From Streptomyces pathocidini (GTDB lineage Bacteria; Actinomycetota; Actinomycetes; Streptomycetales; Streptomycetaceae), in assembly GCF_001418495.1 (NCBI RefSeq), contig NZ_LIQY01000014.1:1-40227 (forward strand): 40,227 nt of DNA, in the 5' to 3' direction. Below are positions 17,125 to 24,716 of the stretch, piece by piece. A program made the position numbers and the translations under genes. Position 1 is the stretch's first letter; each line of letters starts with the position of its first letter. A model generated the notes under the pieces. It did not search any database. It was not told the DNA's origin and worked only from the letters and a program-made list of their open reading frames with translations.

Positions 17125-18162
17125 TCAACCCGCCACCCGACGGGCGACCAGGGATTCCTTGATGTACTCCCGGCGTCTCTTCGCCGCGAAGTAGGCGTCT
17201 GCTCGTGTGGGAGGAAACTTCGATGTCTCGTCCGCGTCTCTGCATGTGGGGATACAGGAAACAACCGCCCCGGGGCTCGGCTGATAAAAATACGCAAAGG
17301 AATACCGTGCGCTATGCGCCAGGCCAGCAGGTGGGTTGACAACCCTGTGCACGGTGCTGACCCAGCGGTCGTTGGTCCACCTGGCCATCAGGTCGCCGAT
17401 GTTGATGACGAACGTGCCGGGCACTGCCGGAACATCGGCCCACTGGCCGTCCCGGCCGTAGACCTGCAGGCCCCGGCTCGTCTCATCCTGGTACAGGACG
17501 GTGAGGGTCCCCCAGTCCCGATGCGCCTCCTTGCGCATGCGCCCCGGCTCGGGGGCTGCCCCCTGTCGGGGGTAGTAGTTGGCGGTGAGACTCGACATGT
17601 GCGACCCGAACGCGGCATCGAACCATCCGCCGGGGAGCCCGAGGGATACAGCGAACAACCGCATGATCTCCCCGGCCAGCCCCTCCATAGCGGCACAGTA
17701 TTCGGTATACGCCTGCCGGAATCCGGCGATGTCCGGCCACTTGTTCGGCAGCAGAAGCTGTTCATCCACATCGGATGAACAGCGCTTCGCGGCGTCCGGC
17801 GCACCCAGCCTGTTCACGGTGAACGACTCGAGCAGCTCGGTCCTCCCGCGCCCGAAACCGCGCATCAACGGGTCACCCGGCTCGACGGCCACGCTCTGCT
17901 TGAACTCGTCAGACCGGCGAAAGAAGTCCCCGGTCTGCCTCCTCAGCTCGTTTATGACCCGGCTCGGCACACCGTGCCCCGTAACCACCAGAAATCCGAT
18001 TTCCGTGCAGGCGTCGCCGACGGCCCGGGCTGTTTCGGCACGGTCGCGGTCGCTGCTGGGCTCTCCGTCAAGAGCCAGATCGATCACCGGCAGACCACGG
18101 CTCACCGCCACCGCCACGGTGCGCGATTCGTCGCCTGTCGCACATTCCCTACTGCTGGACAC
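17125..18162 (-). CDS. Isopenicillin N synthase-family Fe(II) oxygenase
   Basis: A 345-residue non-heme iron oxygenase of the isopenicillin N synthase/2-oxoglutarate dioxygenase family. The metal triad is H214-x-D216 (HRDWG) and H272 (VHRVVN), and R286-x-S288 (ARYSFAYF) fits the 2-oxoglutarate carboxylate-binding motif. The N-terminal DIOX_N-like segment includes IGFLVVTGHGVP. It would hydroxylate, desaturate or cyclise an intermediate of the neighbouring pathway. I chose GTG 18162 because AGGAGG lies four bases upstream; the open frame extends further but without a good start. It is 32 bases downstream of the LLM monooxygenase. Confidence 0.85.
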   Translation of the reverse strand: MSSSRECATGDESRTVAVAVSRGLPVIDLALDGEPSSDRDRAETARAVGDACTEIGFLVVTGHGVPSRVINELRRQTGDFFRRSDEFKQSVAVEPGDPLMRGFGRGRTELLESFTVNRLGAPDAAKRCSSDVDEQLLLPNKWPDIAGFRQAYTEYCAAMEGLAGEIMRLFAVSLGLPGGWFDAAFGSHMSSLTANYYPRQGAAPEPGRMRKEAHRDWGTLTVLYQDETSRGLQVYGRDGQWADVPAVPGTFVINIGDLMARWTNDRWVSTVHRVVNPPAGLAHSARYSFAYFYQPSPGAVVSCIPTCRDADETSKFPPTRADAYFAAKRRREYIKESLVARRVAG

Positions 18163-18194
18163 AGGTCCTCCTGGAACGTCTTTGGAGCCACAAC

Positions 18195-19220
18195 TCACGC
18201 AATGGAGAGGCATTTCTGCCTGACCTGGTCGAGGTAGGGCAGGGCCTTGAGCATCGCTTCGTTTTCGACGCCGAAGTCGACAAGGCAGGCGATTTCGTCC
18301 ACACCCACATCGGCGAGCTTGCGGGCGAATTTCGCACATTTCTCGACCGACCCGAAGAGCGCGGCCGTCCTGAAGTAGCGCTCGAAGGCGAACGCGACCA
18401 CCTGGTCTTCGTCAGCATCGCCGAGACCGTCCCACTGCCCACGCCACAGATCGAACGAGGAGCGCAGGTAGTTCTGGAAGGGGACCTTCACCACCTCGCG
18501 CACTGCACGGTCCGATTCTCCGGCGAAAGCGTGGAGCATCAGGCTGACCGTTCCCCCGGCCGGATCGTGGTTCGCAGCCTCGCGGGCCGCCCGATATCGC
18601 CGGATGTTCGCAGCAACCTCGTCCACGTTCTGGAAGAGCAACGCGGTCAGTATGTTCAGGCCCCGCGCGCCCGCCTCCTCGAAGGTCGCCGGATTCGCCG
18701 TGCAGGTGATCCACATGTTCGGCGCCGACTGGAACGGTCGCGGATAGGTGAGGACCTCGACCTTGTCGCCCTCCCCGTTGATCCGTTCCACCGGCTGTCC
18801 GGTCCACACCCGCCGGATGAGATCGACGCTGTCGAACATGATCTGCCGACGATCGGCATAGCGGTCGGGGGCCAACACGAAGTCGTCGGCGACCCACCCC
18901 GTCGCCAGCGCCAGATCGACCCGGCCGTGCGACAGGTTGTCCACCATGGCCCAGTCCTCGACGATCTCCAGGCAGTCATGGAGAGGAGTGACCACGCTGC
19001 CGGCCCGAAGCCGAATTCGGCGTGTGCCCGAGGCGAGTGCCGCCGCCGCGACCGCGGGGTTGGGATACGCGCCCCCGAAAGGATGGAAATGGCGTTCGGG
19101 AAGCCACAGAGCGGTGAAGCCGTGGTCATCCGCGAACGTGGCGGTTCGTGCAAGAACTTCGTACTCCGACGAGGCGTCCCTTACCTCGCGGTTGGCGAAA
19201 TACAGCAGGCTGAAGTCCAT
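18195..19220 (-). CDS. MupA/Atu3666-type LLM flavin monooxygenase
   Basis: A 341-residue luciferase-like monooxygenase. The N-terminus MDFSLLYFANRE and the segments ALWLPERHFHPFGGAYPNP and SHGRVDLALATGWVADDFVL are typical of the MupA/Atu3666 group, FMN-dependent oxygenases found with or inside PKS and NRPS systems. They usually act on carrier-bound intermediates, so an oxidation of an ACP-tethered chain is likely. The start is ATG 19220, with AGGAG seven to eight bases upstream, 31 bases after the SDR stop. It sits with the ketosynthase, ACPs and condensation protein, which supports the assembly-line role. Confidence 0.85.
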   Translation of the reverse strand: MDFSLLYFANREVRDASSEYEVLARTATFADDHGFTALWLPERHFHPFGGAYPNPAVAAAALASGTRRIRLRAGSVVTPLHDCLEIVEDWAMVDNLSHGRVDLALATGWVADDFVLAPDRYADRRQIMFDSVDLIRRVWTGQPVERINGEGDKVEVLTYPRPFQSAPNMWITCTANPATFEEAGARGLNILTALLFQNVDEVAANIRRYRAAREAANHDPAGGTVSLMLHAFAGESDRAVREVVKVPFQNYLRSSFDLWRGQWDGLGDADEDQVVAFAFERYFRTAALFGSVEKCAKFARKLADVGVDEIACLVDFGVENEAMLKALPYLDQVRQKCLSIA

Positions 19221-19251
19221 CTGGCGCTCCTTGTCCGCATGGTCGCGTGCG

Positions 19252-20040
19252 TCACTGCGCGGTTCGCGCTCGGCGAGTCCTTCGTGCTCCGCCACGGTCG
19301 GCCCGGAGCGTGATGCCGCCGTCGATGATGATCGTCTGACCGGTCATCCAGCCTGACTGCTCGGACAACAGGAATGCCGCCGCTCCGGCGATGTCCTCTG
19401 GTCGGCCGAGCCGCTGCAGCGGATACGTGGCTGCCGTTTCCGGCTCACGGCCCACATAGGCCCCGGCAGCGAAATCGGTCTTCACGAGGGCCGGAGCGAT
19501 CGCGTTCACGCGGATATCCGGAGCGAACTCGTAGGCGAGCTGGGTGGTGAGGCTGACCACCGCCGCCTTGCTGACGGCGTACAGCCCCATGAAGGGGGCT
19601 GCGCCGAGCGCGGAGATGGACGCGATGTTCACGATCGCCCCGCCGTGCTCCCCCATCCAGGCCTCGTGGGTGTGTTGCGCGAACCCCAGCGCCGACAGCA
19701 CGTTTATCTCAAGGATGTTCCGGGCGTCGGCGACACCGACACCGGCCAGCGGGCCGAACGCGGTGTTCGTTCCCACGTTGTTGACGAGGTAGTCGATCCT
19801 TCCGAAGCGCTCCAGCGTCGCGGACATGACGCCGGCCTGATGGTCCTCGTCCTGGGCCGCCCCGACCACACCGAGTGCCCGGTCAGGACCGCCCAGTTTG
19901 ACGACCGCCTCCTCCAGCCCCTCCTTTCCCCGGGCCGTCACGCAGACGAAGTCCCCTCGCTCGACGAGAGCCCTGGCGATACCGAACCCGATACCTCGGC
20001 TGGCGCCGGTGACAATCGCGACGCGACCTGTGGAGTTCAT
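19252..20040 (-). CDS. Short-chain dehydrogenase/reductase (possible stand-alone ketoreductase)
   Basis: A 262-residue classical SDR. The cofactor motif TGASRGIG is at residues 11-18, NNVG at 87-90, and the catalytic S141/S143, Y154-x3-K158. The family uses NAD(P)H to reduce carbonyls; FabG-type members act on ketoacyl-ACP. The ketosynthase in this operon has no ketoreductase domain, so this enzyme could supply that step, though it could equally act on a sugar or tailoring intermediate. Its ATG overlaps the TGA of the condensation gene (ATGA). Confidence 0.85.
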   Translation of the reverse strand: MNSTGRVAIVTGASRGIGFGIARALVERGDFVCVTARGKEGLEEAVVKLGGPDRALGVVGAAQDEDHQAGVMSATLERFGRIDYLVNNVGTNTAFGPLAGVGVADARNILEINVLSALGFAQHTHEAWMGEHGGAIVNIASISALGAAPFMGLYAVSKAAVVSLTTQLAYEFAPDIRVNAIAPALVKTDFAAGAYVGREPETAATYPLQRLGRPEDIAGAAAFLLSEQSGWMTGQTIIIDGGITLRADRGGARRTRRARTAQ

Positions 20041-21413
20041 GCCGCTGCACTCCCCTCTGCCAGTTCCGCGACGCGTTGGATCGGCCGGTGCCTCCCCGGA
20101 CTTTCGACCTCTTCGACCAGCAGACTCTCCAGGGCGCGTAGAAAACGCTCCGGGCCAGGGCCGGCGACGTAGTCGGGGTCCACCCGCATGGCGAAGTCCA
20201 CCCCTCCCGGGGTCCCGTAGAGGTGCAGCGACAGCTTCGCGTCGGTGTCCACCGATATCGGCTCACTCCGCACCGTCGTCTCACCGACCATGGCGCGTAG
20301 TTCGCTCTCCGCGAGCGACGGTCTGGCCTGCTGCGTGGTGGCCATGTCGTTGTAGAGACAGTCGAGGAGGATCTTCTCGCCACGCACCCGCTCGACGTCC
20401 GCCCAGAGGTCGTCCAGTTCCAGGGGGTGGTACCGACTGTTCGCGTACGCCGTGATCCTCGCGAGCCAGGTGTCGCGAACCAGTTCCGCAAAGGTCGTCC
20501 CCGTGGTCCTGACCAGGACGACCGCACCCTGCGCCAGGTCGCCGACATACGTCTTGTCGGCGATCGACGCCCGGTTTGAGACGACTTCCGAGAAGACGCA
20601 GTTCTCGTTCCCCGAAAGCGCACCGACCAGGGCGGAGACTCCCGCCTGGAGCACCGCGGACGGACTGACCTTGTGCGTGGCTGCCAACAGTCCGGCCGCC
20701 TGTTCCAGGGCCGGGGAACGCATCACGGAACGGCTCCACCTGGTGCCCGTGCCCCCTTGGTCCGCCTTGGGGAAGTTCGCGGCGGGACACGTTTCCAGAG
20801 TCCGTTTCCAGTAGGCCAGGGACGTGTTGTTCTGCAGCGCGCCGTCCGGTGAGGACTCCAGCCTGGCGCGATCCACCGGCTGCAGTCGTGGCGCTGCCGG
20901 GCCCTCCGGTCTCGCACGACTGACGCTCTCGTCCAGAGCCTCCTTGACCAGGCCGCAGGCGAATCCGTCCAGGGACAGATGGGAGGCCGCAACGACGAGG
21001 TACACGGGTGCCTCGTCGACGAGCACCGCCGCGAACCGGACGGGCAGGTCCCTCTCGTGTTCGAACCCGCGCCCGATGAAACCGGACAGCACCTTCCTCG
21101 CGTCACTCTCGGCCAGCGCATCGGAGCTTGCGCAGGTGTCCATCGCGACCCTGCCCCGCATGTCCACCGTCTGGCGCGGACTGCCCGCGGCATCCAGCGC
21201 ATACCGGGTCCGAAGTGCCTCGAAGGCCCCCATGACATGTCCGACGGCCTGACAGAGGTCGCCCATGGTCAGCCCGACGGGCAACGGCTGGTACCAGCCC
21301 ACATTGGTGTGCTGTGGTTCGAAGAGCTGCAGGTTCTTCCATGTCTGATGCTGCGTCCAGGTGAGTGGCGCGGACGCGTCCCGGGCGCCGGTGAACTCGG
21401 CCGCGCGGCTCAC
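20037..21413 (-). CDS. Free-standing NRPS condensation domain
   Basis: A 458-residue stand-alone condensation domain with no adenylation or carrier domain. The C1-like LTWTQHQTW lies at residues 18-26. The C3 motif reads SHLSLDG (144-150): the first His of HHxxxDG is Ser, but the catalytic second His (H145) and D149-G150 are kept. Later segments such as LLDCLYNDMATTQ occupy the usual floor region. Such proteins join a carrier-bound acyl group to a free or carrier-bound amine or alcohol, so it may form the amide or ester in this pathway. GTG 21413 overlaps the ACP stop (GTGA), which points to the ACP as its donor. Confidence 0.82.
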   Translation of the reverse strand: MSRAAEFTGARDASAPLTWTQHQTWKNLQLFEPQHTNVGWYQPLPVGLTMGDLCQAVGHVMGAFEALRTRYALDAAGSPRQTVDMRGRVAMDTCASSDALAESDARKVLSGFIGRGFEHERDLPVRFAAVLVDEAPVYLVVAASHLSLDGFACGLVKEALDESVSRARPEGPAAPRLQPVDRARLESSPDGALQNNTSLAYWKRTLETCPAANFPKADQGGTGTRWSRSVMRSPALEQAAGLLAATHKVSPSAVLQAGVSALVGALSGNENCVFSEVVSNRASIADKTYVGDLAQGAVVLVRTTGTTFAELVRDTWLARITAYANSRYHPLELDDLWADVERVRGEKILLDCLYNDMATTQQARPSLAESELRAMVGETTVRSEPISVDTDAKLSLHLYGTPGGVDFAMRVDPDYVAGPGPERFLRALESLLVEEVESPGRHRPIQRVAELAEGSAAA

Positions 21414-21700
21414 CGGGAACCGCCCTCGTAGTGGCGCTGCAGCGTGGGACCGTAGTTCTCCACGAGGTACTCGGTGAGTTCGTGCAGGCTCGGGCAGTCG
21501 AACATCACCACGGGCTCCAGGTCGACGCCGAGTTTCTTGTTCATCTTTCCGAGGAGCGCTGCCAGCGAGATCGAGTCAAATCCGAGCTCGAGTAGATCGT
21601 CGTGCGGATCGACCTCTTCCTCCTCACCGAGCAGGAATTCGTTCATGATCTTCAAGAGATCGGCCAGGATCAGGGGGGCCAGAGTTTCGTGTTCAGCCAT
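21410..21700 (-). CDS. Acyl carrier protein (first of two)
   Basis: A 96-residue stand-alone carrier protein. The phosphopantetheine site is LGFDSISL with Ser43, followed by the helix III pattern MFDCPSLHELTEYL. The acidic N-terminal stretch GEEEEVDPHDD is typical of ACPs. I chose ATG 21700, with GGAG six bases upstream; ATG 21703 directly before it would add one Met. It overlaps the ketosynthase end and the condensation gene start, so the three are translated as a coupled set. Its job is to carry either the aromatic starter or the elongated chain. Confidence 0.88.
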   Translation of the reverse strand: MAEHETLAPLILADLLKIMNEFLLGEEEEVDPHDDLLELGFDSISLAALLGKMNKKLGVDLEPVVMFDCPSLHELTEYLVENYGPTLQRHYEGGSR

Positions 21701-23483
21701 CATGAACTCCGTTCCGGCCGTCGTCGCCTTCGGCCCAATAGCGTTTGCGGGTGAATGGGTATGCCGGCAGGGGAACTCGGCCGGGTCGGCGTCCCGCCCA
21801 TGAGTGGTGCCAGTCGACCGCGTTTCCCTGCGTCCAGGACTGAGCCGCCGCGTCGCTGTTCTCGTGCTCTGCGGGGGACGTTCCCGGGCGACCAGGGGTT
21901 CGGCGGACGCTGCCGGAGTGGACTCCCGGCGCCTCAACTCCGTTCAGATAGGCACTCATTCGGTCGCGCAGGCACGGCAAATCGTCGGCGACGATCGCCA
22001 CACGCTCCCGCATGTCACGGCGGCCGACCTGGCTGGTGTAGGCGAGGCTCTCGATCGAGGCGACCTTGAGCGGCCCGGAGCCGAGGGAGTCCAGGGTTTC
22101 CCGGGCCAGCTGTTGGAGCTGACCTCGTGTGCGCGCCGACAACAGGAGGACACCTGGACCGGATCCCGACTGCGGATCCGGGTCGGTGGCCGGCTCGGGG
22201 GGTTGTTCGACGATGACGTGGACGTCGGCTCCGCCGGCTCCAAAGGAGCTGACGGCGGCCCGCCTGGGGTGGCCTTGGGCTTCCCAGTCAGTGAGCGAGC
22301 GCGCAGGCCGGAACGGCGATCTCTCGAAGTCGATTTTGGGATTGGGGTTCTCCAGGTGGACGCTCGGGGTGACTTTCCCGAACTTGACCTGGAGCAGGGC
22401 CTTCGTCAGCCCTGCGATTCCCGCCGCGCCCTCGAGGTGTCCGATGTTGGCCTTCACCGAACCTATCCAGCATGAGCCGCTGTCGACGCCGGCCTTGGTG
22501 TATGCGCGGGTGAGGCCCGCGAGCTCGATCGGATCGCCCAGGGACGTGCCCGTACCGTGCGCTTCGACGTACCCGATGGTCCTTGCGTCGACTGCGGAGC
22601 GTCTGAGTGTGGCGCTGATCAACGCCTCCTGCGCCACGGGGCTCGGCACCGTGTACCCCATGGTGCGTCCTTCCGAATTGAGGAAGCTCCCCTTGATCAC
22701 TCCCCAGATGTGATCGCCGTCGTCGATCGCCCGGCCAAGGGGCTTCAGCAGGACCGCACCGACGCCTTCCCCGGGTACGAACCCGTCTGCGCGTTCGTCG
22801 AAAACCTTGCACGCGCCATCACGCGCCAGCATGTTCATCGAGCACAGGGACGTGTAGTGGGCGGGATGCAGGAGCAGGTTCACACCGCCGACCAGGGCCA
22901 TCGAACACTCCTGCCTCCTGATGCTCTCGCAGGCCAGGTGGACGGCCGTCAGCGAGGAGGAGCAGGCCGAGTCGACCGCGAAGCTCGGGCCGTTGAAGTC
23001 GAAGAAGTGCGAGATCCGGTTCGCCGTGGACCAGTGTGAGGAACGGGGCCCCCGAAAATTTCCCTGCGGCCATCCGGTGGCCCCGATGTTCCCGTATGTG
23101 CCGTGCATGAGACCGACGAACACACCCGTGCTCGGCTCATGCGTAGACGACCCCAGATATCCGCTGCCTTCCAGCAGGAGCCAGCAGGTCTCCAGAAAGA
23201 GTCGTTCCTGTGGATCCATGGCCGCGGCATCCTTCGGCAGGATGTTGAAGAACCCTGGATCGAACATGTCGATGTCGTCGAGGAACCCGCCCCATCTGCT
23301 GTACGAGTGCCTGCCCTGCTCGGCCCCTCCCACGTCCGCGAAATTCCGCCAGTCCCAGCGATTCTCCGGAATCTCGGTCACGCAGTCCCTGCCCGCCGTC
23401 AGGTTGCGCCAGAGAGTCTCGACGTCGGGCGATTCCGGATATCGGCCGGTCACTCCTACGACGGCTATGTCTTCATCGGCCAC
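21693..23483 (-). CDS. AT-less polyketide ketosynthase
   Basis: A 596-residue modular-type beta-ketoacyl synthase. The triad is complete: C174 in DSACSSSL, H309 in EAHGTGTS and H349 in KANIGHLEG. After the KS comes the linker seen between KS and acyltransferase domains (LLLSARTRGQLQQLA), then directly the post-AT linker with DWHHSW and RVPLPAYPFTRKRYW. The acyltransferase domain is absent, the organisation of trans-AT systems, so the extender must be loaded by an AT from elsewhere. It likely performs one or few elongations of an ACP-bound aromatic starter. The start is GTG 23483 inside the preceding ACP gene, with GGGAGA about 10 bases upstream. Confidence 0.9.
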   Translation of the reverse strand: MADEDIAVVGVTGRYPESPDVETLWRNLTAGRDCVTEIPENRWDWRNFADVGGAEQGRHSYSRWGGFLDDIDMFDPGFFNILPKDAAAMDPQERLFLETCWLLLEGSGYLGSSTHEPSTGVFVGLMHGTYGNIGATGWPQGNFRGPRSSHWSTANRISHFFDFNGPSFAVDSACSSSLTAVHLACESIRRQECSMALVGGVNLLLHPAHYTSLCSMNMLARDGACKVFDERADGFVPGEGVGAVLLKPLGRAIDDGDHIWGVIKGSFLNSEGRTMGYTVPSPVAQEALISATLRRSAVDARTIGYVEAHGTGTSLGDPIELAGLTRAYTKAGVDSGSCWIGSVKANIGHLEGAAGIAGLTKALLQVKFGKVTPSVHLENPNPKIDFERSPFRPARSLTDWEAQGHPRRAAVSSFGAGGADVHVIVEQPPEPATDPDPQSGSGPGVLLLSARTRGQLQQLARETLDSLGSGPLKVASIESLAYTSQVGRRDMRERVAIVADDLPCLRDRMSAYLNGVEAPGVHSGSVRRTPGRPGTSPAEHENSDAAAQSWTQGNAVDWHHSWAGRRPGRVPLPAYPFTRKRYWAEGDDGRNGVHDG

Positions 23484-23811
23484 TTGGTGTGCTCGTCTCC
23501 CGCTCGGCTCGCCAACCCGACATCGCCGCTCGAAGCTCGTCCCGCTTGTTCTCGAGGAGGTAGTAAGCAGTCTGCGCCGGGGAAGGGTGCTCGAAGAGCA
23601 GGGTCACCGGTACCTCGCCGAGGTCCTGGTCCAGTCTCGCGACGATGTTCATGTTCTGGAGTGAACTCAGCCCCAGGACGTCCCATGAGTCCAGTTCCTC
23701 AAGTTCCGGGACGGGCACCTCGAGGATCTCGGCGAACACGCTCATCGTGTATCGGTGCGCCCATGCGTCGAGTTCCACGTCGGGCACATCGTCACGTTGC
23801 CGTCCTGTCAT
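23473..23811 (-). CDS. Acyl carrier protein (second)
   Basis: A 112-residue stand-alone carrier protein. The phosphopantetheine site reads LGLSSLQNM, with Ser50 as the probable attachment residue and Ser49 in place of the usual Asp. The C-terminal VTLLFEHPSPAQTAYYLLEN matches ACP helix III and IV. ATG 23811 is preceded by AGGAGG at four bases and shares one base with the upstream TGA (TGATG). It overlaps the ketosynthase start by 11 bases, suggesting that this ACP and the ketosynthase work together. The missing Asp may weaken recognition by standard phosphopantetheinyl transferases. Confidence 0.83.
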   Translation of the reverse strand: MTGRQRDDVPDVELDAWAHRYTMSVFAEILEVPVPELEELDSWDVLGLSSLQNMNIVARLDQDLGEVPVTLLFEHPSPAQTAYYLLENKRDELRAAMSGWRAERETSTPSGR

Positions 23812-24716
23812 CAGACCTCCTGTTTCATCGTCGGCAGCGAATAGGTGGTCTTCTGTCCCCCGTGCAGAACCAACGGGACGTCCTCGCCGTGGAGCCTCCA
23901 CGCGACACCGCCCAGCGTGCGGAAGGGCAGCCAGTCGGCAGCGTCGATGATCCCGCGACTCGCCAACATGGCGAGGAGAAGCGGATCGACCGGCAGCCAC
24001 TCACCATCGACCAACAGGTCTATCCACATGTGCGGGATCGAATACGGCACGGCCATGAATATCCCGAAGGACTTGCGCGCAGCGAAGCCGCGTCGACCGG
24101 CCTCCCGGAAAAGGAACTCTGCGGCAAGGGGACAGTCGGCGAGTCGCGCACTGCGCAGGAACCCGACGTCGTTCTGGAGCGCCGGCGGCAACAAATGGAA
24201 CTCGACCGAGGCCAGTTGGGCGGTGAGCGCACGCATTTCGTCGGGCAGCAGCACGCTGCCTCCGGCAGCCCGACGGTGCACCACACAGCCAGTGACCGCA
24301 TCGATCTCGCCGTCGGTCCCGAAGTGCCCGGCCACTTCGGGTGCGATGCTGAATTCGCAGGCCTTCTCGCAGCCGGGGTCGAGGCAGTGGGGCGCGAGGG
24401 TCAGTGTGTACAGGGCCGCCTGCTCCGAGCGCGCAGCACGCAGTGCAGTCGCCCACCCACGCAGTGCCATGGCTCTGGCGGACGGCAGCCCCAGCATGAA
24501 GGAGACGTTGGCGAGATCCAACCCGTCCATGGCGATGGTTCCGTTCGCGCGCCCGTGGGGCAGTCCCACGTCCAGGAGCTCCTTGAGGAGATCCTCCGGA
24601 ATTCCGTGCGTGCGCCGTGCGGTCGCGACGTCGTGCACGTACTCCCGGTGCTTCGACGGCACTCGCCGCACGCGCTCAACGGCGCTTTCGATCTCCGTCC
24701 GCTGCGGTGTCCTCAT
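23811..24716 (-). CDS. Transglutaminase-like acyltransferase
   Basis: A 301-residue protein with a C-terminal transglutaminase-like core. The probable triad is C195 (LADCPLAAEFLF), H229 (IPHMWIDLL) and D244 (WLPVDPLL). Transglutaminase-like enzymes in some biosynthetic clusters, such as AdmF of the andrimid pathway, form amides from carrier-bound thioesters, and that is the likely role beside two ACPs and a free condensation domain. The N-terminal half is unfamiliar; it holds HCLDPGCEKAC (H110, C111, C116, C120), a possible metal site. The start is ATG 24716, overlapping the P450 stop (ATGA); the open frame upstream has no support. A peptidase or another acyl transfer role remains possible. 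Confidence 0.65.
   Translation of the reverse strand: MRTPQRTEIESAVERVRRVPSKHREYVHDVATARRTHGIPEDLLKELLDVGLPHGRANGTIAMDGLDLANVSFMLGLPSARAMALRGWATALRAARSEQAALYTLTLAPHCLDPGCEKACEFSIAPEVAGHFGTDGEIDAVTGCVVHRRAAGGSVLLPDEMRALTAQLASVEFHLLPPALQNDVGFLRSARLADCPLAAEFLFREAGRRGFAARKSFGIFMAVPYSIPHMWIDLLVDGEWLPVDPLLLAMLASRGIIDAADWLPFRTLGGVAWRLHGEDVPLVLHGGQKTTYSLPTMKQEV

Noticed and set aside
18163-18339. N-terminal extension of the Fe(II) oxygenase upstream of GTG 18162
   Set aside because: The extension overlaps the LLM monooxygenase end, is Arg/Cys-rich without homology, and AGGAGG is placed for GTG 18162.
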